Origin: Pinus tabuliformis
Lineage: Eukaryota; Streptophyta; Pinopsida; Pinales; Pinaceae
NCBI GenBank assembly: GCA_031772625.1
Contig: CM062804.1
Span: 1,023,541,208-1,023,605,207 of the forward strand
DNA: 64,000 nt
Reading direction: 5' to 3'
Below, one piece after another: positions 30,216-41,359 of the stretch. A program made the position numbers and the translations under genes. The notes under the pieces are model-generated. The model saw only the letters and a list, made by a program, of their open reading frames with translations, was not told where the DNA came from and made no database searches. Position 1 is the first letter of the stretch. Every line of letters starts with the position of its first letter.

Positions 30216-32740
30216 ATGGAGTTAACGGCGTAAATACACCTTCGTATACAGTGCATAGGGCAAGGAAAAAGGGATTGAGCAATGCCCTAACCTGTCTGTC
30301 AATGTGGATTCATCCCTCGGAGGTAAACATTTTGTTGACTGACTCTGTTAATTTCGGTGGGTGTTATAAAGTCATTGTCGATTGCACTATGGAGATTCAG
30401 AAATGCATGTGTGATTAAGAGATTTTTCAGATTGTACTGTACTTCCATGAAATTTCTTTCAGATTGCTTCTCTCCTAGCTTTCTATAGGTTCCCTAAATA
30501 ATATAAGGGATTGTTTCTGCATTAGGTATCTTAGTTTTGCACTGAACTATTGATGCACTCTGTTATATTTTCTAGGTTAAGCATATTACATCCAAGGGCC
30601 GAGCAACGCTCTTCAGCGATATATTATTTTATCATTCGTAGCGGAAGCCTGAAACCTACGTTACCATTTTCATTGCCTCCCCGGGAGATTGAGAATGAGT
30701 AGGTTGAGGAGGTGGGGTTGGATTCGGGAATCGATTAGTCAAAACTACTTCACGGGTCCTGCTGCCTATTCTCTGGCTCTCTAACTATAGCTTAGATCCC
30801 TCTGCTTGCTTGTATGTCTCCAGGCGCCCTTCCATATTTTCGCAATAGCAGCATATAAGAATGTCTGTGTTTATATTTGGATTCAATATGTTTGGATTAT
30901 ATTGAATTTCTGGGTTATGTTGCACTTAAATTGTAATTTAGTGGCTCAAATTTTCTCAATATTAATGATTTTACCATTTGCACGTCCAGTGGACAAAATA
31001 TTATGTTCGCTGGCATTAACATTTTGTAACAAATCTAAGGTTAGGGTCCTCAAAATATGAGCACGGAGAGATTCGACCCCGAGACCCATGGTGAAAGGTA
31101 CGAGGGATAAGCGGGCGATATATGGAGCCTGGGGTTGAGTCTGGTGGGTGGAGTGTTTTATTGGGCATTTCTCATTTCTGGGGCCGGGCGGGCAGAAGGC
31201 GGAAAGCGGACGGGGACCCACCCACGGCGTCTGCTGCTGCATCTCAGCAAATGGATTGCTGCTGAGCGGTTGGGTCACCGCTCCACCTGCCCTGCAGACG
31301 CCCTGCTCCATAAATAGTAGCTTCACCGTTTTGCTTTTGCATTTTGGGCGGGATGGAGTGCGGTTGGGTATTGGTTATTGGTTATGTTGAGTGGGATACA
31401 GATTTAATATTGAAGGGAAACGGAATACAGAGCCGGGATTAAAAAATCGGGATGATAACAAATGTAAAGCATATTTTGTCTCCCCTGTTTGGAGTTTCCG
31501 AACTCTGAGCCATTTCCGTTTGTTAAGATCTGTTAACTTCGTGTTTCTCGATGACACGGTATATTCAATATTGGTTCATGCGGTTGTCGAAACAAATTAT
31601 TTAATTTTGACAACGATGTCATTAAATTCAGAGGCTCAGTATCTATTCCAATCTCACCCACGGCCAAATTAGCCTGATTTTATTTTATGGTATATTCACT
31701 CACTCAGGGTTTCCGTTTATTTGGTTGGGTTTCTGTGTAATTGCGTTTGACAAGCTCTTTGACCTTATGATTTGATTTTTAAATGCTTGCTTTTTCGTAA
31801 TTGAAACATTGACTTGCTCTTCATTATTTGTTGTTAACAGCTACCCTTTCCTTACCAGTTTTGAAGGGCTTAATTACACCTCCGTATATTGTTGGAAGGC
31901 ACAACGGATAGGCTGGGGCTTGCTGGAGAATGTAACCTTGCAGTTTCTCCCTTGCGGTGTCCAGTAGTGGCCTTACCCGGTCTCCCAATGCTGTCTCACG
32001 TAAGGTAATCATTTACTATGTTATAATGTAAGATTGCTATTGTTATAAAGTTATTGCGGAGAATAAGGGATTTTATCAAAAATACATATTTAATGAAAAG
32101 AATCTTCAGATAAATTCTAATAATTGTTGCTGTTGTTTTTTTCCTTTTTTCTTTTTTGCAGATGATAAGGAGGACATGAAGAATGTACAAGCATGCTAAG
32201 ATAGATGAAATATCTACATGTCATGGCAAAAGATATGAATTCATTATGTTATCACGAGCCAAAACAAACTAGCTTTCATTTATTTTTTATGTTTATTATG
32301 TAATTACTCTAAAAACACCATAATAATAAAAAGTACTATTTTGTTTGAAGGGGCTAAAAGCCCTTTCTCATTGCTCTTGAGGATGGACCATGGCTATCCT
32401 CAAGGGTTTGTGTCCCTCTCTCCACCTTACTTTTTCATTTACTTTTATTTGTTTATTTTAGAACTAGATAGTTTTAGTTTAATAGATTGTAGATTAAAAG
32501 TGTCAAATAATGCATCAATATAGATAGTTATAACATGTTAATTGAAAATTTAAAATCTTAAATCAACTTGAGGTTATGTAAATGCATTTGATTTAGCCAA
32601 TATTATATTTTTCCAACCATGGGCTTTTGTGATAATTGCACAATTTTTGGATGCTTGTTTAGTGGTTCAATTTGTGTATGATCAAGTTGTATGTTTTTAT
32701 TGTATACATTGATTGATGTGTTTTTATATTACTTTGTGAT
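30216..32740. other. Non-repetitive stretch, possible remnants of a host transcription unit
   Basis: No long open frame. Two related blocks, about 30230-30420 and 31870-32090, each read TTACACCT(C)CGTATA... and end in a plausible splice donor (GGAG|GTAAAC near 30322; GTAAG|GTAATC near 32007). A GC-rich patch at 31060-31330 contains a TATA-like CATAAATAG near 31310. This could be a decayed gene or a noncoding transcript. I do not call a gene. Confidence 0.3.
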
Positions 32741-35601
32741 GATGAATTTAAATGCAGAATTTTGTGTAATGATTGTTGTTTGAGTTTCATTTATATGATA
32801 ATTGTGTTCTACAATGAATGAGTGGCATGTTAATATGTATATTGAAATGTGTGAGAATTTCCTTTAGGTGCTTGGTGTCTATATTATGTTTGTGCGTTCA
32901 AAACTTTTTTGTGTGTGATGACCAAAATTTCATATGTAATGTTCAATGTATCTTTGTGTCTTTACAATGTTTTTTGTGTGATGTTCATTATTCGATGTGT
33001 ATTTGTGATTGTGTATGAGAATGCTTGTTGTTTGGGATTTATTTACATAGTTGTGCATTTACAATGAATGTGGATGACATGTTTGATATGTACTTTGAAA
33101 TGTGTGTATTCTTGATTGTATGCATTTCTGATTGTGTTTGTATTATTCATCACTTTTGTTTGTGTATTTACAATCTTGCGTGTAATCAAATCTCTCAAGA
33201 AATGTTTATATATGCTTGTGTATTTACAATGTTTTTGAATGTAATGATGAAAATTTAATGTGATGTTTGAGTACGTGTGTATCTATATGTTTAGGCTTTA
33301 TTTGCATAGTTGTGCATTTACAATGAATGTGAATGACATGTTTGATATGTACTTTGAAATGTGTGTATTCTTGATTGTATGCATTTCTGATTGTGTTTGT
33401 ATTATTCATCACATTTGTTAGTGTATTTACAATCTTGTGTGTAATCAAATCTTAATGAATGTTTATATATGCTTGTGTATTTACAATGTTTGTGAATGTA
33501 ATGATGAAAATTTAATATGATGCTTGAGTACTTGTGTATCTATATGTTTGGCCTTTGTTTACATAGTTGTGCATTTACAATGAATGTGGATGACATGTTT
33601 GATATGTACTTTGAAATGTGTGTATTCTTGATTGTATGCATTTCTGATTGTGTTTTTATTATTCATCACATTTGTTTGTGCATTTACAATCTTGTGTGTA
33701 ATCAAATCTCTCAAGAAATGTTTATATATGCTTGTGTATTTAGAATGTTTTTGAATGTAATGATGAAAATTTAATATGATGTTTGAGTACTTGTGTATCT
33801 ATATCTTTTTTAATGGAAAGATGAAAATTTGATGTGATGCTCGCATATGTTTGAATGTAATTATGATTGTTGTTTGATCATGTTGTTTGTTTATTTGTCA
33901 TTTGTTCATTGTGATTGTGTATATGCTAGGATTGTGAGAATTTGTGCCGTAATGAGCAAAAATTGATATGGCATCTTTTTGTATTTGCAATATATCTTTG
34001 TGTCTTTACAATGCTTTTTGCGATGTTCATTATTTGATGTGTATTTGTGATTGTGTATGAGAATGGTTGTTGTTTGGGATTTATTTACATAGTTGTACAC
34101 TTACAATGAATGTGGATGACATGTTTGATATGTACTTTGAAATATGTGTGGATTTTCATTAGCATATGGCTTGATTTAGTGTATGCATTAATTTTGTATG
34201 TTTGGATATTTACAATCTTGTGTATATGATGATCAAAGTTTGATATGCAATGCTTGTAATACTTATAATTTTGTGTGTGTAATAAGACGATTTGATGGGA
34301 TGTTTGTATGCTTGTGTATTCGCAATTCTTTTGATGTTTAAATGTTTGTGTATTCATTGTGTGTTCGTATTGTTTCTGTACTTACAATCTTAGTTGTAAT
34401 TATTAAAACTTGAAAAGTGCTCTTGATTGTGTGTTTGTACTTCTGATTTTATGTACATTTCATTGTGTGTTTGTACCCTTGATTGTATGTGTTTGTATTA
34501 TTGATTGCATGCATTTCTAATTGTGCATTTGTATTATTGATCACATTTGTTGGTGTATTTACAATCTTGTGTGTAATAAAATATGAATGAATGTTTATGT
34601 GTGCTTGTGTATTTACAATGTTTTTGAATGTAATTATGAGAGTCTCATATGATGTTTGAGTACTTGTGTATTTATATGCTTTTGAATGGAATGATGAAAA
34701 TTTGATATGATGTTTGCATATCTATAATATTTTTGAATGTAATGATCATTATTGTTTGATTGGGTTGTTTGCTTATTTTTCATTTTTTCATTGTGATTGT
34801 GTATATTCTTGGAATGTGAGAATTTGTGTTAGAATGAACAAACTTTGATATGACATCTTCTTTTGTATTTGCAATAATATTTCTTGAATGATCAAAATTT
34901 GATGTCGATTTTCAATTTAAATTTATTGCACAAGAAATTAAATGGGGGGATTGGGAGAGTGTTGAGTGAAATAGTAATATTATATAAACTATAAGTGAGG
35001 GGGTAGCTCAAATGAACTTTATTTATTGCATAGGGAAATCACATAGGAGGTGGGATTGGGGAAGTGATGAGTGAAATAGTAGTATAACTATAAACTAGGA
35101 GTGAGAGGGAGGGGCCAAATGAGCTTCCACCTTCAAGGTGGTTGGCCTAGTTAGTAGAGGATTTGTATCATAAAATTCTCGAAGCCAAGTGAAGTTCCTT
35201 TTAAATATAAATTTTTATGTTTTTCATTTTTTAAATTTTAAATAATAATAAATCACCAATTTTAAATAATCAATATAATTGTCCCTTATACCTATATTTA
35301 GCTTTGTCATTTATTTAAAAATAACTATAATATCCAAACATGTAAATATATGAAATAATATTTATAATAATGAAATATATATATATATATATATTAAATA
35401 TCTATATATATAATTTGTATATTTGATTATTATTAAATAATTATTATTATTATAAGATTATCATTAAATAAAATTATGAAATATTATTATAAATATTTTA
35501 TTACTATTATGGTTATAAAATAAAATTATAAAATATTATTACAAAAATCTATTTAATTGTTATCATTATAAATATTTATTTACGTATTATGAAAAAATAT
35601 T
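32741..35601. repeat. AT-rich tandem repeat R1, with 258-bp subrepeat
   Basis: A TTGTGCATTT-ACAATGAATGTG block begins at 33051, 33310 and 33567 (steps 259 and 257) and again, diverged, at 34093. The tail, from about 34900, carries GAAGCCAAGTGAAGTTC and then turns AT-rich. The same overall unit recurs at 42800-44460 (R2) and after the N gap. Frames inside it are products of the repeat. Confidence 0.8.
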
Positions 35602-35614
35602 TATATTATTATTA
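35602..35614. repeat. LINE target-site duplication, left copy
   Basis: TATATTATTATTA, matching 42643-42655 exactly. The low complexity of the site weakens it somewhat, but it abuts the A-tail on one side and the 5' end on the other. Confidence 0.65.
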
Positions 35615-35699
35615 TTTTTTTTTAACATAATCGGTTACTTGTATATTATAAAAACATCAGGGACAGAGTCCTAGTACATAGTTATGATAGATTAGGGCG

Positions 35700-35739
35700 A
35701 TGAGGATCAAAAACGGGTTCGCAGACCCTTTTTCCTCAT
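35700..35739 (-). other. Predicted stem-loop near the LINE 3' end
   Basis: ATGAGGA (35700-35706) pairs with TCCTCAT (35733-35739), and inside it a second stem is formed by AAAA-CGGGT with ACCC-TTTT around the loop TTCGCAG. It lies about 80 nt before the tail, where some LINE reverse transcriptases recognise their template. Confidence 0.6.
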
Positions 35740-35832
35740 TGCTACATTTACGGTAACTGAAAGTAAAGAAGTAACGGCTATATTGCCTAACAAAAGAACC
35801 TCCAAGCCAACAAAATTTACAGTCCATGGTTC

Positions 35833-36189
35833 CTAGGGAAGTTTCTGAGTGACAGAGTCATCGGGGAGGGGATTCTTCCTAGCGCTGGCTCTAGTTGAAG
35901 CCTCCGCTTGAAAACTTTGAGTGAGAGTTCTGATATGCTCTATGGCTTCCTCCAGATGGTTGCACCTGTCCTTCAAGGCCTCAATTTCTGCTTTTTGCTT
36001 CTCCAGCTTCTTCCGTTTCGATCTGCTATCTGCCTGGTAATCATCCTTGAGTTCGTTGAAATGTTTGATGAATCTGTTGATTATGAATGTATGCGCTTTG
36101 CAAAGTGAGCACTCGTTGTTGTTGATGATCCTGTCGAAAGGATTATTGGCCGGCTCTCGGGCATTTGGCTGGTCCTGCTGATCCGCCAT
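35833..36189 (-). CDS. Small coiled-coil ORF in the LINE 3' region
   Basis: From ATG at 36187-36189, 118 residues beginning MADQQDQPNAREPANNPFDR. Residues about 25-45 contain CSLCKAHTF, then a charged heptad-like stretch (SKRKKLEKQKAEIEALKDR and CNHLEEAIEHI) likely to form a coiled coil. The open frame extends further upstream to 36432 but that part is low-complexity. Plant L1 elements usually have two ORFs, so a third frame after RNase H is unusual. It may be a transduced piece of host DNA, a third LINE gene or chance. I recognise no family. Confidence 0.35.
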   Translation of the reverse strand: MADQQDQPNAREPANNPFDRIINNNECSLCKAHTFIINRFIKHFNELKDDYQADSRSKRKKLEKQKAEIEALKDRCNHLEEAIEHIRTLTQSFQAEASTRASARKNPLPDDSVTQKLP

Positions 36190-36911
36190 CTTTCTGGACT
36201 GGGGAAGAGTGTCAACAGACTTAGGAAGCGGGCAAATTCCAGGGAGGGGGGAAATTCCAGGAAGGGAGGCGATATGAGGGGGAAGATAGCACAGAGAAGG
36301 GGGGAGCAGAGCAACACAGGGAGGGATGAAATGAATGGGGAGCAGAGGGATTCGAGGCGTGCTGCTACAGCCAATAAAGCCACCAGTTAGCAAAAACTTT
36401 AAAACAGCAATAAGGAATCCTGAAATTACCACAGTCGGGGAACGAGGGCCGAGCTCCCGATGTTGAGAGCAGCTCCAAGAGAAAGCCTATGCTTGGTGAA
36501 AGCACAATCAAGAGTCCTTGCAGCGCTGTAGGATGAGAGATCGTTGAGGTCCGAGCTGCTATATATAGAAGGAGGGAGGTTTCTCGGGTGCTTGAACCAT
36601 TGCTGGGAGGGTCGGCTCTTGAAAAGACTGAGATCCCCAGAAAAGATCTTGCTGCGAGCGGTGAGGGTACGAAGGTGATGGTCCAGAGCGCAGAGCCAGA
36701 AAATGTCTGCTGAGGATGCATAAAACTCTATGATGAGGCTGAGTGAGGTGGTGAAAACCGTGGCAGGGGGGCGGATTTGATTTTGGAGGTACATGTTTGC
36801 GCAGTCGAGGAGATATTGCTGGGGATAAGGAGATTCGATGGAGAGCCATTTCGAGGAGAATGATACATGAGGTGACTCGGATTCTGAGAAGAGGGGATGG
36901 GGTGGAATTGG

Positions 36912-37151
36912 TTAAGGGATGGCTTTGTCATATACTGCATCATTTTCTCTGACCTGACCTATCTGTCTGCTAGTTGCCTTGTTGGCCTGTTCATCGGCCT
37001 CTGTGTTGCTGCCCCTTAGAACGTGTTTGAAGATGACCCCGTTTATTTCTCTGATGTTGTCCATAATCCTATGTTTGATGTTGTTCAAGGCCATTTGCTT
37101 GAAATCGTTTCCAGAAACCATGGCAGCTATGATAATAGCTGAGTCGCCCAT
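36912..37151 (-). pseudogene. C-terminal half of LINE RNase H, frameshifted
   Basis: Begins with MGDSAIIIAAMVSG, the third-Asp region of RNase H, and continues to HVLRGSNTEADEQANKA, the terminal conserved block. A single-base frame change at about 37152 separates it from the main ORF2 frame, which holds the first part of this domain. Confidence 0.8.
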
Positions 37152-37153
37152 AA

Positions 37154-40100
37154 TTAGCAGGTTCTGAGGCCGAGTTTTCTTGCTATGGAGGTTCCCAGAA
37201 GGAGGCTATAAGCCTCGGCCTTGTTATTGGACATTGATCCCAATCCCCACTCATAGGTCACAATGATTTTACCTTGGAGGTCTTTGATGACTCCTCCAGC
37301 TCCTGCTTGGCCCGGGTTATTTTTTGAGGCCCCGTCGAATTGAAGGAAGGGCCTCTTTTGTTTTTGTATCCAATCTCTGATTTCCTCTTTGGTCCCTCTC
37401 AGCTTCCAGTCAGATTTTCTTTTTCCTTTGCTTACTGTTTTTTGGATTCTTGCTTCATAGCTGAATTTACTCATCCACTCCATTTCTCTTGGGTCTCCCG
37501 GTTCTGGATCTGCATGGGCTATTCCATTCGTTCCAATGGTCTCTAAGATGAGCGCAATTGTTTTTTCCATGGTGCTGGAGATGCTGGGATTCTTGTTGTT
37601 GAAAATGCTTTTGTTTCTGGCGTTCCAAATCTGCCAGCAAAGGTTTGAGGGAATGTTGTTCCATAACCTTTTAGCCAGGGTCTTGCCTTTTTTGGGGTGG
37701 GGGTAGCTATTTCCCCAATTTTTTTGAAGGAGTGCAATCTGGTTGGGGAGATCGCCTATGATTAGCGGGCTAGTGATAAGCTTCCAACAAGTTCGCGCAA
37801 AGGAGCACTCTAGAAAGAGATGGTTACTACTTTCTTCCGCTGCCCTACACAGGCAGCAGATTGAGGGACCATGGATACCCTTCTTCCTTAGATTTTCCGC
37901 TGTGAGAATTTTGCTGTTGAGGAGGGTCCAATTGAAGAATTTTACCTTTGGGAGGCATTCAGGATTCCAAGCCACTTTGTGGAGAGGCCAGTTGTTTATT
38001 GCTGAGGCATTTTGAAGGATTTTATAACCCTCTTTGACTGTGTAGTTGCCACCATTGGGGTCCCAAACATATTTATCCTCTGACATTCTGTTAAGGGGAG
38101 CTGAGCCTATGAGAGATATCTTGAGATCAAGCCATAGATTCTTAAGGTTGTTAGGAAGGGGAATAGACTTCCAGCCTATCCAACTATTTTGGTCCCAAGA
38201 AGAGATGTCATAAAGGGTCTTGAGATTTTCCTCTGCCATCCACAGTTGCAGGGGCCTGAAATTTGGAAGAGCTTCCCTTGCTTCTGAGCCCATTATTCTG
38301 TCCGCCCATATGTTGATGTTTCTGCCATTGCCCGGGACTCTTGAGATACATGCTTTGAAGTGAGGGAGAGTTTTTTTGATAAGCTTCCATACTGGGGTGC
38401 ACTGCCTGTCAATAATGGTTTCTGAAAGGATATTGGAGTTGGCCCCATTCAAGTATTTCTTTTTGATGACCTCTGTCCACCAGGCTCCTTTTTCATTGAG
38501 AATTCTCCAGATCAATTTAAAGCCCATGGCCATGTTGGCTAATCTTGGGATTCTTATTCCGAGCCCTCCTTTCTCGAAGGGTAAGATGACCTGATCCCAC
38601 TTTACAAGGCTGAACTTTTTTGAGTCCTGCCTTCCTCCTTGCCACAAGAAGCTCCTAATGATTAGTTCCATATGTTTATGAATGCTGGCCGGGGCGAGAG
38701 TAGTTGCAAACTGATAAATTGGAAGGGCTGAGAGAATGGCTTTGATAAGAATTGTTCTGCCAGCCAGGTTGAGCCAGGACACCCCCCAGCTCTGAAGCTT
38801 CCCTCTCAGCTTCTCAATTAGCTTGACCCAGATTTCGGTTTTGACCGTCTCCTTGGCTAATGGTAACCCCAGGTACATGAAATGAGTCCAGTTCCTTTGG
38901 GCAGGGATGTCCAAGATTGTGGAGATTCTCTGAATGATATGCCTGGGGACATTCCATGTGTAGATCATGCACTTGTTATTATTTAGCTTACCTCCAGAGG
39001 CTTGAAGAAAGAGTTCCAACGTTTTCTTGAACCTCCTAGCCATGAGACTGGAAGCGCCTCCAATTAGAAGAGTATCATCAGCGAAGAGGGAGTGGTTTAT
39101 CCCCTTGGTTCCCCGCACTATGTTGACACCTGTTATTTCTTTTAGCCTGCGAAGATTTTCCAGGTGTATACTTAGAGTTTCGGCCATGATGATGTAGAGG
39201 AAGGGAGAGAGCGGGCATCCTTGCCTCAAGCCCCTTGAGCTTTTGAAGAAATTACTGGGCCTGCCATTAATGAGAGGGGCTGTCGAGGTGAATGAGATGC
39301 ATTCCATGACCCTGCTGATGAAGATCTCGGAAATGCCAAATTTCTTTAGGACAGCCTGAAGAAATTGGTGATTGACTCTGTCAAAGGCATTCGCCATATC
39401 TAGTTTAATGATCATGCCCCTTTCCTTTCTATTTATGCTGCTGTGGATTGCCTCCTGAATAAGAATAACATTGTCCGTTATTTGTCTTCTAAGAACGAAG
39501 CCTCCTTGGTTCTCAGAGATAAGGGAAGGGAGAAGCTTTTTTAACCTGTTGGCTAGGATTTTGGTGATGATTTTGTAGGAGACATTGCATAATGAGATAG
39601 GACGGAATCTGTCAAAGGTTTGGGGATTGGGGTCTTTGGGAATGAGGGCTAAGTGGGAAGATTTGATGCTGCTACCCATTTTGCATTTCGAAAAGAAATT
39701 CTTTGCCATTCTGATGTAATCCTTTTTGATAATTTCCCAGTGGTTTCTGTAAAATGCCACAGTGAACCCATCAGGGCCCGGAGCCTTGTCCTGAGCCATG
39801 CTGAAGATTGACCACTCAATTTCCTCAGTCGTGATCTCTTTATCCAACTCGGCATTTTGAGCTACTGAAATTTTATTTTCAATTATGCTAAGGAAATCCG
39901 AATTATCTGTATATTGAGGGTCAGCTGTAAGGAGAGCGCGGAAATGCCTGGACGCTGCTTCCTTTATTTCCTCTTGCTCTCTGAGTTCGCTTCCCTCCAT
40001 CATTATTCTCTCTATATGATTCCCTGCCTGCCTGAGCTTAAGGCTGTTGTGAAAAAATGAAGTGTTTTTGTCTCCGGCTTTGAGCCAAAGACAGCGAGAC

Positions 40101-40375
40101 TTTTGCCTTTGCTCTTCTTCCTCCTTTCTGTTCTGTTTATACAGCTCTTTATACATTTCGTTCTCTTTGGCCTGATCTTCTTCTGTGTCCTGATCTCTTT
40201 CTTTTTCCTGGCTCCATTGTTCCAGCTTTGCTTGGAGGTCGATTCTTTTTTTGCCTTCCTCTGTTGCGTAGTTTCTTGCCCATTGTTTAATGACAATCCT
40301 GAGAGATTTGAGCTTAGCTTCCCAGATGTAATGAGGGGAGCCAATAATTTCTTTTGCCCATTGCTCCTTGATCAA
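37154..40375 (-). CDS. LINE ORF2: reverse transcriptase, zinc-knuckle RVT domain and start of RNase H
   Basis: A 1073-residue frame. RT motifs in order: DKAPGPDGFTVAFYR (about 200), HLALIPKDPNP and FRPISLCN, IKLDMANAFDRV (catalytic Asp), GLRQGCPLSPFLY and FADDTLLIG (catalytic Asp pair, about 440). A zf-RVT-like domain follows (WNPECLPKVKFFNWTLL, then ICCLCRAAEESSNHLFLEC). Near the end is RNase H, with LQFDGASKNNPGQAGAGG and NNKAEAYSLL. It primes on nicked target DNA and copies the LINE RNA. The frame ends in a premature stop after a frameshift at 37152; RT itself looks intact. Confidence 0.93.
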   Translation of the reverse strand: MIKEQWAKEIIGSPHYIWEAKLKSLRIVIKQWARNYATEEGKKRIDLQAKLEQWSQEKERDQDTEEDQAKENEMYKELYKQNRKEEEEQRQKSRCLWLKAGDKNTSFFHNSLKLRQAGNHIERIMMEGSELREQEEIKEAASRHFRALLTADPQYTDNSDFLSIIENKISVAQNAELDKEITTEEIEWSIFSMAQDKAPGPDGFTVAFYRNHWEIIKKDYIRMAKNFFSKCKMGSSIKSSHLALIPKDPNPQTFDRFRPISLCNVSYKIITKILANRLKKLLPSLISENQGGFVLRRQITDNVILIQEAIHSSINRKERGMIIKLDMANAFDRVNHQFLQAVLKKFGISEIFISRVMECISFTSTAPLINGRPSNFFKSSRGLRQGCPLSPFLYIIMAETLSIHLENLRRLKEITGVNIVRGTKGINHSLFADDTLLIGGASSLMARRFKKTLELFLQASGGKLNNNKCMIYTWNVPRHIIQRISTILDIPAQRNWTHFMYLGLPLAKETVKTEIWVKLIEKLRGKLQSWGVSWLNLAGRTILIKAILSALPIYQFATTLAPASIHKHMELIIRSFLWQGGRQDSKKFSLVKWDQVILPFEKGGLGIRIPRLANMAMGFKLIWRILNEKGAWWTEVIKKKYLNGANSNILSETIIDRQCTPVWKLIKKTLPHFKACISRVPGNGRNINIWADRIMGSEAREALPNFRPLQLWMAEENLKTLYDISSWDQNSWIGWKSIPLPNNLKNLWLDLKISLIGSAPLNRMSEDKYVWDPNGGNYTVKEGYKILQNASAINNWPLHKVAWNPECLPKVKFFNWTLLNSKILTAENLRKKGIHGPSICCLCRAAEESSNHLFLECSFARTCWKLITSPLIIGDLPNQIALLQKNWGNSYPHPKKGKTLAKRLWNNIPSNLCWQIWNARNKSIFNNKNPSISSTMEKTIALILETIGTNGIAHADPEPGDPREMEWMSKFSYEARIQKTVSKGKRKSDWKLRGTKEEIRDWIQKQKRPFLQFDGASKNNPGQAGAGGVIKDLQGKIIVTYEWGLGSMSNNKAEAYSLLLGTSIARKLGLRTC

Positions 40376-41154
40376 GTTTCTGAATTCTTCGCTGCTGTCC
40401 CAGGCCTTGTTTTATTTAAATGGAAGAGGTCCCATGTTCTTCCCTTTATCTAGGGTCAAAGCCACTGGTTTATGGTCTGAGATGTATCCGTGAATGATTT
40501 TGCTTTGGATACTTGGGTATCTTGCCACTGTTCTTTCTTAGGCTAGGATTTGGTCTAGCCTCTCTTTTATGTTATTGCTGCCTGTTCTTTTATTGGACCA
40601 AGTGAAGCGCCCATTTTGCGGAGGTATGTCCACTAAGTTATGAGTTTGAATAATTTCTTCTAAAGAATCTCTTGAGGGATCAGCGAAGAAATTACCTCTC
40701 AGCTTCTCATCAACATTCCTTATAAGATTTAGATCTCCTCCAAGGAAGATGTTCCTTCCCTGAATAGTCATAAGATCTGAGGTGATTGAATCCCAACATG
40801 AGGCTTTATCTCTATAATGATTGGGGGCGTAGATGTTGTATATTGAGTATTCTTCTTTCGTGGCTATGTTCTGCATGTCTGATCTTATCCACCATCTGTT
40901 CTGCATTTGATCTTTGAGTTCCCATTTATTTTTGTCCCATATTGTCCCTATGCCTCCTGAGGCCCCAGCTGCACTAATTGCTGTTCCTACATAACTTCTG
41001 CTTTTTTTAATGTAATTTTGGAATTCCTGTTCCGTGATTTTGGTCTCCTGGAGAAGGAGAAGGTCTGGATGTTCAGATTTGAGAAGGTCTCGACTGCATT
41101 TGCTTTTAGGGAGGAGCCCATCCCCCTACAATTCCAGGAGACCAAAATCATCAT
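40376..41154 (-). pseudogene. LINE ORF2 N-terminus: AP-type endonuclease, with lesions
   Basis: ORF2 probably starts at ATG 41152-41154 with MMILVSWNCRGMG, the usual endonuclease opening. After a frameshift near 41095 it continues with LLLLQETK (catalytic Glu), IYNIYAPNH, IFLGGDLN (Asp, Asn) and the SDHKP motif near 40470 (His). Stops near 40537 and 40410 interrupt it. This domain nicks the target site before reverse transcription. All key motifs are still present. Confidence 0.82.
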
Positions 41155-41359
41155 TTACCTTGTTTGTTGTGAGCCCCGCTTTTCTCTTTCATTTTTTCTC
41201 CACTTCCTTTGGTTTTATCTAGGTATGTGTCCATTGGTTGTTGGGTCCCGGTAGCCATTTCTTTTGCAGCGTTTTCATCCCTTATCTCTTTGTTGGACTT
41301 CCTTCCAACTTTTCTGGGAGGGTCGGTGGAGAGGTTGTTTTCCTTTGATTTGTTCCTGG

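Noticed and set aside
31060-31110. Possible tRNA B-box (GATTCGACCCC)
   Set aside because: No matching A-box, acceptor stem or anticodon arm can be folded around it.
31824-32012. Minus-strand 62-codon frame that reads like a natural protein segment
   Set aside because: No family recognised, and it overlaps the possible plus-strand exon block; left as part of an unassigned region.
33025-34357. Several frames of 60-90 codons rich in Cys, Ile, Val and Phe, resembling membrane peptides
   Set aside because: They recur because the 258-bp repeat recurs, and composition follows TG-rich DNA. No independent evidence of coding.
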